NCBI GenBank assembly: GCA_021819085.1
Contig: JAKASJ010000009.1
Location: 1 to 64,000, forward strand
Source of the DNA: Pseudomonadota bacterium
Lineage (GTDB): Bacteria > Pseudomonadota > Gammaproteobacteria > Acidiferrobacterales > UBA6901
Length of the DNA: 64,000 bases
Direction: 5' to 3'
The position numbers and the translations under genes were made by a program. Below are positions 30,833-39,164 of the stretch, one piece after another (the first letter of the stretch is position 1; each line of letters begins with the position of its first letter). The notes below the pieces were generated by a model, which saw nothing but the letters and a program-made list of their open reading frames with translations, ran no database searches and was not told where the DNA came from.

Positions 30833-33219
30833 GCGCGCGGCTCCGGGCGGGCGGCGCACTGCGCGCGAAACCGCCGCAGCCGCTCGAGCGGATCGCGGGT
30901 TTTCGCGCCGATCGCCTCTTTCAGGTCCAGGTCCTCGGGCGAGGTCGAGGCGAGATCCAGGATCAGATCCGGGAAGCTCAGGTGCAGCTGGTAGTAGTCC
31001 GGGCCGACCGAACGGATCGCCGGACGCCACGGCTCACCGAGCGGGTAGCGGAAGCGGCGCCAGGCGGCGAGCGCGCCGGGCGGCATGTTGATGCGCCGCG
31101 CGATCTCCTCCCATTCATCGCCGCGGTAGAGCAGCGCGCGCAGCGGCATGCTGTTGATAATCTCTTTCTCCAGGCAGTCGATTTCGCCGATCCCCTGGGT
31201 CACGAGGTCGATGGCCGCACGGTCCTTGCGTCCCATGCGGGCGAGTTCCGAGACCAGGCGCCCCACGATCTGCGGAGCGTCGGCCACGAACTTGTGCATC
31301 TCGTCGAGCAGCACACGCGCGTCATTGCGGCGCGCGAACGCCAGATGCTTGAAGCGCAGCGCGATGAACACCAGGTAGAAGCGCAGCAGCTTGGGACTGG
31401 CGCGGTCGACCTCCTTCAGATCGCAGCCGGTGATGCCAGTGCTCAGCTGCAGGTTGTCGCGCTGCGCGAAGATGCGCCCGGCGGCGGTGCCGAGGAAGCT
31501 GTGCAGGTTGGCGGCGATGCGGCGTGCGGCGGTGCGCTGTTCGCGTGTCTCGTAGTCGCTGTGCTCCAGCCAGTAGAGGTAATCGGTCAGGACCGGTGCC
31601 TCGGCGGTCGGGTCGGGTCCCGCATAGAGCTGCTGCAGGGCATACTCCGCGGCGGCACCCTCGTGCACATCGAACTCGGTGCGCCCGTCGGTCAGCAGGA
31701 AGGCGAGCGCATTGAGCGTGCCTCCGGCAATCACCGCATCGAGCGGCACGGCCGTGTGCGGAACGGCGACCGCGTAGGGCGGCAGCGGATTGACCGCCGT
31801 CGCGCGCGGATCGATGGTGGTATAGCTGCCGCCGAAGCCCTCGACCACCCACTTGTAGGAGCCGCCGATCTCGAGGATGTACCAGTCGGTGCCGAACGGA
31901 TAGGTCTCGGCGATGGTGGCCACCTTGTCGACTCCTTTTCCGCCCCCGGTCATGGCGACGGTGAAACTGTGCGCGACCGGCTGGTTCGCGAGGCTGAAGC
32001 CGATGAGCGCACCCGAGGCGCCGAGGCGCAGCGACTCGGGCACGGCCTCGCCGCTGCGGTAAACCTGGACCGGCAGCATGTGGGCGATCTGGCGCGCGTG
32101 ATCGGCCCGGAACAGCGGTGCCCGGTACCCCTGCCCCGGCTGCGCCGTGCGGAAATACGGCAGCTGCACGTAATCGGCCATGCGCACCTGGCCGCCGGCG
32201 GTCATGATGCAGTCACTCACGAAGCGGCCGTGCTCGGCAAGCTCGGCACGCGTCCCGTGCAGATGGATGACATAGCTGTTGTGGTAGACCACCAGGTTGT
32301 GCTCGGCGACGTAGGCGCGAAAGCCCGCGAGATCCCGGACCGCCTGCAGCTGGCGATCGCGCCCGCGCCGTCCGAGTGCGCCTTCGGCGAGGTCGCTCTG
32401 GCGCTCGGCGGCACGCATTGCAGCGCGCGCGTCCAGCGGGCGCAGGATGGCCACCACGTGCATCGGCACGGGCCGGGCCGCGAGCGGCAGGAACCAGGCC
32501 GGTCCGGCGTCCGGGTACAGGTGCACGAGCAGCACCTGGGTCAGCCGTTCGCCCATCCGCACCACGGAGTCCTCGACACGCGGAGCAGTGCGCAGCAGCT
32601 GTTCGCACAGCAGCAGCTGCGGGTCATAGGCGAGGCGCGCGCCGTGCTCGAACGCGTCCCGGTCGACACTCTGCACGATGCGCTGCAGATAATCGTGCGC
32701 CGGCGCGATGCGTGCCCCCGGCAGATGCGGCAGCAGACGCTGCGCCTGGGCGCGCAGCGTCTCGGCTTCCTCGGCCTGCCGCCGCAGGGCACGGCGGGCG
32801 CCGAAGAACGGCAGCGAAACAGGCACCCGGGTGAGGACGACGGCCACGCTGTTGGCGATGCCGTAGCGGCGCAGGTGCTCGGCCTGGGCGGCGCGCACGG
32901 CGGCGGCGAGCGCACCGCCACGCTGCATCGTCTGTCCGCGTTCCAGATAGGCCTCGGCCAGGCCCGCGTCCCATTCGCGCCACCAGTGGAACTCGGCGCA
33001 GCAGCCGGTCTCGAGGGTCGCCAGCGCACTGTGCAGCGCCGTCCAGGCCTGCGCGCGCTCGGACTCGGTGAGCAGCTCGGCGTCGATGCCGGACCATTCG
33101 ATCAGCAGCGACACCGCGCCGTCTCCGTGCGCAATCACCTCCTCGCCCAGCAGATGCGACCAGGTATAGAGCGCCGGATACTGGCGCGATCGGGGGAGCA
33201 GGCGCGGCGCGCGCAGCAT
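30829..33219 (-). CDS. virB4: VirB4/TraC-like T4SS ATPase with variant Walker A
   Basis: The 796-aa protein has the VirB4 N-terminal domain (ALYTWSHLLGEEVIAHGDGA) and a C-terminal AAA-type ATPase. The Walker A region near residue 423 reads AMTGGGKGVDK: the usual Ser/Thr after GK is Gly, and the first P-loop Gly is missing. Later blocks are DWYILEIGGSYKWVVEGFGG, NPLPPYA, and a Walker B ARVLLDEMHKFV near residue 640. VirB4 powers pilus assembly and secretion. It overlaps virB5 (4 bp) and touches virB3 (1 bp). Confidence 0.82.
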   Translation of the reverse strand: MLRAPRLLPRSRQYPALYTWSHLLGEEVIAHGDGAVSLLIEWSGIDAELLTESERAQAWTALHSALATLETGCCAEFHWWREWDAGLAEAYLERGQTMQRGGALAAAVRAAQAEHLRRYGIANSVAVVLTRVPVSLPFFGARRALRRQAEEAETLRAQAQRLLPHLPGARIAPAHDYLQRIVQSVDRDAFEHGARLAYDPQLLLCEQLLRTAPRVEDSVVRMGERLTQVLLVHLYPDAGPAWFLPLAARPVPMHVVAILRPLDARAAMRAAERQSDLAEGALGRRGRDRQLQAVRDLAGFRAYVAEHNLVVYHNSYVIHLHGTRAELAEHGRFVSDCIMTAGGQVRMADYVQLPYFRTAQPGQGYRAPLFRADHARQIAHMLPVQVYRSGEAVPESLRLGASGALIGFSLANQPVAHSFTVAMTGGGKGVDKVATIAETYPFGTDWYILEIGGSYKWVVEGFGGSYTTIDPRATAVNPLPPYAVAVPHTAVPLDAVIAGGTLNALAFLLTDGRTEFDVHEGAAAEYALQQLYAGPDPTAEAPVLTDYLYWLEHSDYETREQRTAARRIAANLHSFLGTAAGRIFAQRDNLQLSTGITGCDLKEVDRASPKLLRFYLVFIALRFKHLAFARRNDARVLLDEMHKFVADAPQIVGRLVSELARMGRKDRAAIDLVTQGIGEIDCLEKEIINSMPLRALLYRGDEWEEIARRINMPPGALAAWRRFRYPLGEPWRPAIRSVGPDYYQLHLSFPDLILDLASTSPEDLDLKEAIGAKTRDPLERLRRFRAQCAARPEPRA

Positions 33220-33491
33220 CAGGCATCCGTCCGCGTTTCGCCCGTGACCCGGCCGCGCTCGCGGCGCGCGGCCAGCAGGACCGGCAGAAACGGACGTTCA
33301 TCGCCCAGCCACAGGCCGCCCGCGGCTGCGGCCAGCGCCGCAAGCGCGGCCGCGGCAGTGAAGGGCTTCAGTACCGCCGGCAGCAGCAGCGTGAACAGGA
33401 GCAGCGGCAGCGCCACCACCGCGCCCACGGCAGTCAGCGCGGGCACGCCGAAGAACTCGCGCGGTTCGTACCGGCGATTGAAGGCGCTCAT
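33219..33491 (-). CDS. virB3: VirB3-like protein
   Basis: The 90-aa product starts MSAFNRRYEPREFFGVPAL and has two hydrophobic segments (residues about 20-42 and 44-62), then a soluble tail with DERPFLPVLLAARRERG. Size, PxxxFGVP-like start and position between virB2 and virB4 identify it as VirB3/TraL-like. Confidence 0.75.
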   Translation of the reverse strand: MSAFNRRYEPREFFGVPALTAVGAVVALPLLLFTLLLPAVLKPFTAAAALAALAAAAGGLWLGDERPFLPVLLAARRERGRVTGETRTDA

Positions 33492-33808
33492 TGGCCGGCG
33501 ACCAGGGCGGCGATGCCGTAGGCGAGCGCGGCAATGAGGATGCCGAGCGACCCCCAGATCACCTGGCGCTTGCCGCCTTCCGGATCGCCGGCGCCCATCT
33601 TGATGGCCCCGACGATGATGCCGATGATGCCGACGATCCCGGCGACGAATGCCAGCACGTCGCTGATCGCCTTGCCGCGCGACTCGAGGGCGCCGCGCAG
33701 GTCCGAGCCCTGGGCATAGCTCGGCAGGGTGATGCGATCGGCCTGGGCGGGCGGGACGGCAAGCAGAATGCCGAGTACGGCCAGGGTGGCGAGTAGGAGC
33801 TGTTTCAT
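33488..33808 (-). CDS. virB2: VirB2-like pilin subunit
   Basis: The ATG at 33808 follows a perfect GGAGG site. The 106-aa product has a signal peptide (KQLLLATLAVLGILLAVPPA, cleavage after QA) and two hydrophobic helices (ISDVLAFVAGIVGIIGIIVG and WGSLGILIAALAYGIAALVA) joined by a short polar loop KMGAGDPEGGKRQ. This is the VirB2/TrbC pilin pattern. It is the first gene of the cluster. Confidence 0.82.
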   Translation of the reverse strand: MKQLLLATLAVLGILLAVPPAQADRITLPSYAQGSDLRGALESRGKAISDVLAFVAGIVGIIGIIVGAIKMGAGDPEGGKRQVIWGSLGILIAALAYGIAALVAGQ

Positions 33809-34618
33809 ATCGGTTCCCTCCGGATCAAGGCGCGGTACGACCGGCACGAAGCTGCCGATCGCCCTGCGCCGAACTGTTCCCTCAGTTTCTTGCGTCGCAC
33901 GCACCCTTCCCGGTGCGTACGGCAACGCTACAGCGGTTCTCTGTCGCTGGCGGCCGCCGGTGCAGCCACGAAGGAATGGTCCGTCGCGCTCATCAACGGA
34001 CATCCCTTCGCTTCCACGCCGCGATCCGGTCCATCCCTGGTCCGGCTGCACGCGACTTCCGATGTCGCAGGATCGCCGCGGTGGCCGTACTGCGCGCCGG
34101 GGCCGGGCGACAGAGAGAGGAAATAGGTATTGGCAGCAGGCAATACGGCGCCTCGCTGCGGCGCGGGACGGGGATCCCCGGACCGGGCCAGTGTCAGTGG
34201 CGGACTGCACGCCGTGCGGGGTGCGTGTCCGCAGCAGGGCACGCGCCGCGGCCTGCGGGGCACGCGCGGGGCGCCCACGGGAATTGCTGCAGTTTCTTCG
34301 TGCGGGACCGGGTGAACCGGAAAGGGAAAAACGGGGATACCGCTGCCGGCACTCCCTGCCCGCATTCCTGTGCGAGGAACATTCCTCAGCATGGCCGTCG
34401 CTCCGTGACGGTGATGGAATCTATATACCGCGTTTAAAGGGAAATGTCACTATCCCCGTCTGTCATCGAATTGCCTCTGAATAACGCTATTGCAAGGAGG
34501 GCGGAAAGTAAGGACAGTGACTGCAGCTTGCAGGTCAACAGCTGGATCGCCGGCGAGTCGTCCCTGTTCACAAAGGTACGATATCCGCAGACCTTGTGAA
34601 ACAAAAGGTCTCGGCACC
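33809..34618. other. spacer upstream of the VirB-like cluster
   Basis: There are 810 bp without a recognisable gene, between the virB2 start and the TumA stop. It should contain the promoter of the secretion cluster on the minus strand. Long open frames on both strands are Arg/Pro-rich and without known domains. Confidence 0.5.
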
Positions 34619-34960
34619 TTACGCGGCTCTCAGCGTGAAATCCACGCGGACCGCATCAAACGGAAAGATGATCTTTCTGTCTTCGGTCTTTTGCAGAATA
34701 CCCGCATTGAGCAAGGCATGGACATCGCTATGGACCGCCTTGACGTCGCGTGCGACACGCCGGGCGGCTCCCCGGATGGTCACGGGCCCCGCCCCTGCCA
34801 GGCTCGCTAACAGCTCCCAGCGCTTCTGGGTGAGGACCTTGAACAGCAGCGCCGGGGTGTCAAAGCTGATCACCGCACCCTGCGCCTTTCCCTCAAAGGC
34901 ACGCAGGACGCGCCTATGAGTTTCATCGCGGGAGCACACTTCCAAAGAAACAGTACGCAT
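34619..34960 (-). CDS. tumA: TumA-like HTH antitoxin (HVO_A0114 type)
   Basis: The 113-aa product has a winged helix (FKVLTQKRWELLASLAGAGP, VTIRGAARRVARDVKAVHSD, VHALLNAGILQKTEDRKIIF) typical of COG4190/HVO_A0114 DNA-binding proteins. These pair with TumE (formerly DUF6516) toxins. The ATG is 1 bp after the toxin stop. Confidence 0.85.
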   Translation of the reverse strand: MRTVSLEVCSRDETHRRVLRAFEGKAQGAVISFDTPALLFKVLTQKRWELLASLAGAGPVTIRGAARRVARDVKAVHSDVHALLNAGILQKTEDRKIIFPFDAVRVDFTLRAA

Positions 34961-34961
34961 A

Positions 34962-35243
34962 TCAGAGCCTCCGATGGTCCACGTCGTGCCAGAAATCGGT
35001 GAGCAGCGAATCGATCGTCGTGAACCGATAACTCATTTCCCGCTTCCCAACATGTCGATGATCACCTTTTCCCGCCTCGTTGTCGTAACGCACGACACAT
35101 TGACCGTTCACTACAAGTGCCAGCCGGTATTTGAATCGGTGCGCACAGCCCGGCAGCGTTTTGGGGAGTTGCCAGATCACTAACTCAACAAACGCGTTCT
35201 CCGCAATCACCCGGCGTTCATCAAGCATGAGCCTGGCCTTCAT
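34962..35243 (-). CDS. tumE: TumE-family toxin (formerly DUF6516)
   Basis: From ATG 35243 the 93-aa product reads ARLMLDERRVIAENAFVELV, then FKYRLALVVNGQCVVRYDNE, AGKGDHRHVGKREMSYRFTT and LLTDFWHDVDHRR. The YDNExGKGDHRH block is the family hallmark and holds the probable catalytic His residues. An ATG at 35255 is an alternative start. It forms an operon with tumA, an intact pair. Confidence 0.88.
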   Translation of the reverse strand: MKARLMLDERRVIAENAFVELVIWQLPKTLPGCAHRFKYRLALVVNGQCVVRYDNEAGKGDHRHVGKREMSYRFTTIDSLLTDFWHDVDHRRL

Positions 35244-35254
35244 GTTGGGCAGCA

Positions 35255-35278
35255 TGACAACACTCTGGTCTGTTGTCA
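35255..35278 (-). promoter_or_regulatory. tumE-tumA operator
   Basis: TGACAACA (35255-35262) and TGTTGTCA (35271-35278) form exact inverted repeats with an 8-bp spacer directly upstream of tumE. Confidence 0.6.
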
Positions 35279-36275
35279 ATAAATCCAACAGAAGCCCGCC
35301 AAGGCCATGCTACCGCGTACGCAAAGCAGGCGAGGGATGCTGCCGGATCACAGGAGGCGCCGCTCATAAGGCGCGCTTTCGGCTATCCCCACGGTCGCTT
35401 TGCGTCCCCGCTCTTGCCGGGGTGTTTCTGCCTGAGCTCCCGTCGAAATCCTGCGCAGGATCGGCTCTGCTCGGCAATCGCGATCATAATGGGTTACGCA
35501 GGTCGGATGGCGGAATGAAAAAAAGAGGGTCTTGGGGCAACTCCGGCGAAACCGGTAGGCACGTCGTGCCGCTTTTGTCCCTGCGCCAGGCGATGATTGA
35601 GGCAAGAATTCCTGGCCGGACCGCAGCCGGAATCGAATCGGTTCTGCCATGGGTCTGGCACAAAGACTCCGGCTGCCGGCGCTATTCCGGATGCAGCCGT
35701 CGATCGGGATTCAGCAGAAAAAAAAGGGGGGATGTCACTACCCCGTCATCGACAACGTCATCCCGCGATGCGGTGCCGCAGGTCCTTCGTGATGAGCCTC
35801 ACAGGGTACGGATCGCGTCGGACCCGACGCACACGTGACGCGTTCATGGAAGGCCTTGGCATCTTTAGTCTTTGGCAGGTACAAGCGGTACCCGGGTACC
35901 GATCGTCTGGGCACGCTTGTAGCGTGCGTATCCGCGCATCCTTGGGCAACGCCGATCCCGCACCGTGGCCACGGACGGAAACGTCGACGGCCAGACGCGC
36001 ACGCAGGAGCACCGGGATCGGACCAGCCATTCGGGCGCCAGCCAGAGTTTCAATGCGCGATCCACCGCATGGAGTTCGACCGGCCTGGAGACGTCCGCCC
36101 GCCGCGTCGACGCCAATCCGTCTGGCGGATCCGCGCCTGACGGCAGACGCGGACCGTGGCGGGAACCGGACGGGGTCACGCCGCACGCCCTCACGCATCT
36201 GACGATCGTTCGCCTACCAGGCAGGGACTGGCTGCAGAAACAGGCCGGGCTGAATCATGCGGGCGTGGACTGGAA
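35279..36275. other. about 1 kb without a supported gene
   Basis: Several Arg-rich frames exist on both strands, such as a minus-strand frame at 35758-36198, but none shows a recognised domain or good ribosome binding site. It may be decayed coding sequence between the TA pair and the PEP-CTERM genes. Confidence 0.4.
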
Positions 36276-36313
36276 ATAAAAAAGGCGGAACCGGAGCGAA
36301 CCCCGGCCCCGCC
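36276..36313 (-). terminator. Rho-independent terminator
   Basis: On the minus strand GGCGGGGCCGGGG, loop TTCG, CTCCGGTTCCGCC is followed by six T. The nearest upstream gene on this strand ends at 36829, so the transcript would have a 500-nt 3' region or a separate RNA. Confidence 0.75.
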
Positions 36314-36760
36314 ATCCCTCGCTTCCCTGATCGATTGTTGGTTCTTCCCCGCCCGTCGGGTGAACGAATACACGGTTCTCCCCGCAGGCTTTGAATCTGA
36401 CAGGCAAGGTCCGCCGAAATCCGGTCCCTGCCGTTCCTCCCAGGCACTCGCGCACCCGTTGCTGCGGGGTTTCCTTCCGCGCCGTCGCAGTCTTGCCGGC
36501 CCCCAAGGTCACCGGCGCCCCGCAGTGATTGGCGCGCCTCTTGGCTGGGCCCCCTTGGCCGGCTTCTGCCTTGGATGGGAGATTACGGGCGGACAATGCC
36601 GCCCGTTTCTCCGCTTTTGTAGTGACTGCCTATCCTCTTTACAGCTTCTCATCCGGGGCAGTATCACCCCGGCGCTCCTCTCCCAATCCTCTCGTCCCGT
36701 TCACAAACAGCCGCGACGACTTCACTCCTCCAGCCAAAACTCCGCATTCCGCATTACGAT
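36314..36760. other. spacer between a terminator and a surface-protein gene
   Basis: No supported gene. It could belong to a long 3' region or a small RNA on the minus strand ending at the terminator 36276-36313. Confidence 0.4.
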
Positions 36761-36807
36761 GATCACTCGCCTGATCACTCGCCTGATCACTCGCCTGATC
36801 ACTCGCC
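36761..36807. repeat. 12-bp tandem repeat, four units
   Basis: GATCACTCGCCT is repeated three times at 36761-36796 followed by GATCACTCGCC at 36797-36807. It starts 22 bp after the stop of the VPxPA-CTERM gene on its right. Each unit contains a GATC site. Confidence 0.9.
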
Positions 36808-36828
36808 AAATCTCGGTGTACGCACTTA

Positions 36829-37515
36829 TCAGGCGGCGGACTGGCCGCGCCGCGCCGATCTGCTGCGGCATGCAAAGACTGCAATTCCGATCAGCCCGGA
36901 ACCGAAAAGCCACAATGCCGCGGGCACCGGCACCGGCGTGAGCGTGCCGCCCAGGGTCACCTGGACGTTGCCACTGATGGGTGTGGATACGTTATTGATG
37001 TCGGCATTCACGCTGAAACTGTTGTTCCAGCCGAGTGTATACGCGTTGGTGAGCGCATCAAAGGTGCTGCTGCTGTTGGGCGGGTTGACGATCCAGGCCG
37101 GCGCGTCGAACGAAATCGGACCTAAACTCGTACTGAGATTCACATTCAGACGGAAGCTGCTGAAATTCACGTTCACGGGATTCGAATTGCCGGTATCCAC
37201 ATATCCGCTCGGGGCAGGCTCGCTGTAGGCGCCCGTCGAGTAGATCGTTGCCGTGCCGGTTGCTCCGGACGTGTTGACATTGGCCGTATAGATGGGATCC
37301 TGGTACTGGCCCATGAGAATTTCCGCCGGCGGCACCACCGGTCCGGAGAACGAATAGGTTCCGTCCCCGGTAATGCTGACGGTCAACGACGCAGTGTTGA
37401 CCAGCATGCTGCTGATGTTCACCGTCGACGCCCAGGCCGCCGATAGCGGCGCCAGGCAGCCAAGCAGTACCATTCCCAGCCAGAACTTCAGTTTTTTTCC
37501 TTGTGCGTTGTTCAT
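36829..37515 (-). CDS. VPxPA/PEP-CTERM surface protein
   Basis: The 228-aa product has a signal peptide (LKFWLGMVLLGCLAPLSAAW, then AS), a Ser/Thr/Asn-rich beta body with SFRLNVNLSTSLGPISFDAP, and a C-terminal sorting tail LTPVPVPAALWLFGSGLIGI ending in an Arg cluster (CRSRSARR). This VPxPAALWLFGSG tail is the VPxPA variant of PEP-CTERM, cut by an exosortase. A good ribosome binding site (GGAGGAGC) precedes the ATG. The function of the body is unknown. It is likely secreted and processed at the cell surface. Confidence 0.85.
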   Translation of the reverse strand: MNNAQGKKLKFWLGMVLLGCLAPLSAAWASTVNISSMLVNTASLTVSITGDGTYSFSGPVVPPAEILMGQYQDPIYTANVNTSGATGTATIYSTGAYSEPAPSGYVDTGNSNPVNVNFSSFRLNVNLSTSLGPISFDAPAWIVNPPNSSSTFDALTNAYTLGWNNSFSVNADINNVSTPISGNVQVTLGGTLTPVPVPAALWLFGSGLIGIAVFACRSRSARRGQSAA

Positions 37516-37671
37516 GTTCTGCTCCTCCGTCCCGAATCCTGCTGCAACGCGCCAATCCGACGCGGTGTCTCCTTCGTTGAGTATTCCGGACCAGCCCTGG
37601 TCCTCGGGCTTCTTTTAACGAGTACTTCGCGGCCTTGTCCCGACGACGAGAGCGCCAGGGGAGGCCTTTGG

Positions 37672-37707
37672 AAAAAAACAGGGCGGGGCAAAACATCGCC
37701 CCGCCCT
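37672..37707 (-). terminator. Rho-independent terminator of the 298-aa surface-protein gene
   Basis: On the minus strand AGGGCGGGGC (37707-37698), an 8-nt loop, GCCCCGCCCT (37689-37680) is followed by a T-rich run (37678-37672), 50 bp after the stop at 37758. Confidence 0.9.
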
Positions 37708-37757
37708 GGCTATTGCTACTGCTGGAACACAGATTCAACCTCCCGCTAAGGGCGAGA

Positions 37758-38654
37758 TTAACTCTGGTCCGAACGCTTACGCCGGGCGACACCCACCAGA
37801 CCCAGCAGGCCCGAGCCCAGCAGCCAGACGGCGGCTGGTACCGGCACCGCACTGACGCTCGTTACAGTCATGCTGGTGATGTCGAAGTTGGCGTTATACC
37901 CGACGAAGGGTCCTGCGATCATCGGATTGCCGCCGATGCCCACTTGCGTGGGCGAGTAACCCGTCGGTATGGCAGTATCCGCAATCAGCGGCAGGCCACC
38001 GCTCGGGTTCCGACCCATGCAGCTCGCGCCGTTGGTGCCCGTGCAGGCCGGCCCAACGAGGGTCGTATTCCAAGTTGTGGTAGCGACGGGTACTACACCG
38101 ATTTGGTATTTGCCACCCTTCATGTAGTTGCTGGCCGGCAACACATCCCCCGCGCTCGACTGGTTGATGGTTTGACCGACCGTATAAGTTGAATTCGCGC
38201 CTCCGGCCGCAAACAGGCCCGATGCATCCAGCACGATCGACACCGGGATACCGTTGTTGCCACCCCAGTTGAACAGCATATTGCCGAGAACTAGGGTCCC
38301 CGGCCCACCCTGACCATTGCCGATGGCCTGGAAACTGATCGATTGAGCTACCGCCGGCTTCAAATTATTGGGAGTACCAAAGAAACCGAACGGGGTGACC
38401 GTACCGGTGCCGGTGCCGGCCGTCGTATTGAAACTCATCGTGCCGGTAATGTCTGTACGATTGCCGCTCCAGGAATTGTAGGCGTAGCTTGTGTTGCCAA
38501 GCGGAGTGCCACCTGACGTCAGCATCGTGAACAGCCCATTGAAATTGAAGTTGACAGTGCTGGCCGAAGCCACCGCCGACGTGCCCAAAGCTGCCGTGAC
38601 TGCGAGACATAACGCAGTCTTTTTCATCGCGGCTTTCATTGTTGCTTTCTTCAT
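37758..38654 (-). CDS. VPxPA-CTERM protein with FTMLTSGGTP domain
   Basis: The 298-aa product has a signal peptide (TALCLAVTAALGTSAVASAS) and one domain of about 240 residues that includes FTMLTSGGTPL, SWSGNRTDITGTMSF, LVLGNMLFNWGGNNGIPVSI, CTGTNGASCMGRNPSGGLPL and PTQVGIGGNPMIAGPFVGYN. It ends in the sorting tail VPVPAAVWLLGSGLLGLVGV followed by ARRKRS. The domain is closely similar to residues 25-270 of the protein at 52477. Function unknown. A perfect sigma-54 promoter lies at 38773-38787, 119 bp upstream of the ATG, and a terminator follows, so it is a single-gene transcript. Confidence 0.88.
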   Translation of the reverse strand: MKKATMKAAMKKTALCLAVTAALGTSAVASASTVNFNFNGLFTMLTSGGTPLGNTSYAYNSWSGNRTDITGTMSFNTTAGTGTGTVTPFGFFGTPNNLKPAVAQSISFQAIGNGQGGPGTLVLGNMLFNWGGNNGIPVSIVLDASGLFAAGGANSTYTVGQTINQSSAGDVLPASNYMKGGKYQIGVVPVATTTWNTTLVGPACTGTNGASCMGRNPSGGLPLIADTAIPTGYSPTQVGIGGNPMIAGPFVGYNANFDITSMTVTSVSAVPVPAAVWLLGSGLLGLVGVARRKRSDQS

Positions 38655-38772
38655 TTTGCTCCTCCACGTAAAAAATATTTGAGGTAATAAATCACTCGAG
38701 AGATTTACTTCTCTATCGCTACTGCACCGCCAGTGGAATATCCCGTTTCCGATGCGGCGCTACCTGTCAAAA

Positions 38773-38787
38773 GCAATCTACGTGCCA
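38773..38787 (-). promoter_or_regulatory. sigma-54 (RpoN) promoter
   Basis: The minus strand reads TGGCACGTAGATTGCTT, matching the -24/-12 consensus TGGCAC-N5-TTGC exactly. It lies 119 bp upstream of the VPxPA-CTERM gene. RpoN together with the PrsK/PrsR two-component pair is known to drive PEP-CTERM genes in some proteobacteria; that link here is inference. Confidence 0.85.
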
Positions 38788-39164
38788 GGATATATATTAT
38801 TATTGTATATCAATAAGTTACATACATTCTGGATGATCTAGAGTGCAGATAACAGCGCTGACTGTAAAGACTATCGACAATCGTGAACTAGGGATTAAAT
38901 TCTTTCGAGGAACAAAATACTCATTGATCAGCATGTTATTACCAGATGTTCATATTCCCAGCCCAATGAATGGGATGACGGTTAGTCAGGAGAATTACAA
39001 CCCAAGCATTGCTAACTCGTGGTCTGGATTTATGGATCAATAACTTAAGTTAATTGATCTTTGTAAAGAATCTCGACAAATCTATGAGACATAAACCTTG
39101 GGATATAAGTTGTTTGCGGCCCGGGGCTACACTTGCCGAAGTGAGGCCATGGCGAAAAAATCAG
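38788..39164. other. AT-rich spacer
   Basis: This stretch is much richer in A+T than its surroundings. A plus-strand 66-aa frame (38843-39043, MQITALTVKTIDNRELGI) is open but has no recognised family or ribosome binding site. It probably holds the activator-binding region of the sigma-54 promoter. Confidence 0.5.

Noticed and set aside
30817-33537. 906-aa plus-strand open frame
   Set aside because: It lies antisense to virB4, is rich in Arg/His/Gln without any domain, and is the usual shadow of a GC-rich gene; virB4 motifs are on the other strand.
35758-36198. 146-aa minus-strand ORF
   Set aside because: A competing frame over the same bases is equally open; neither has a recognisable family, so it was left as spacer.
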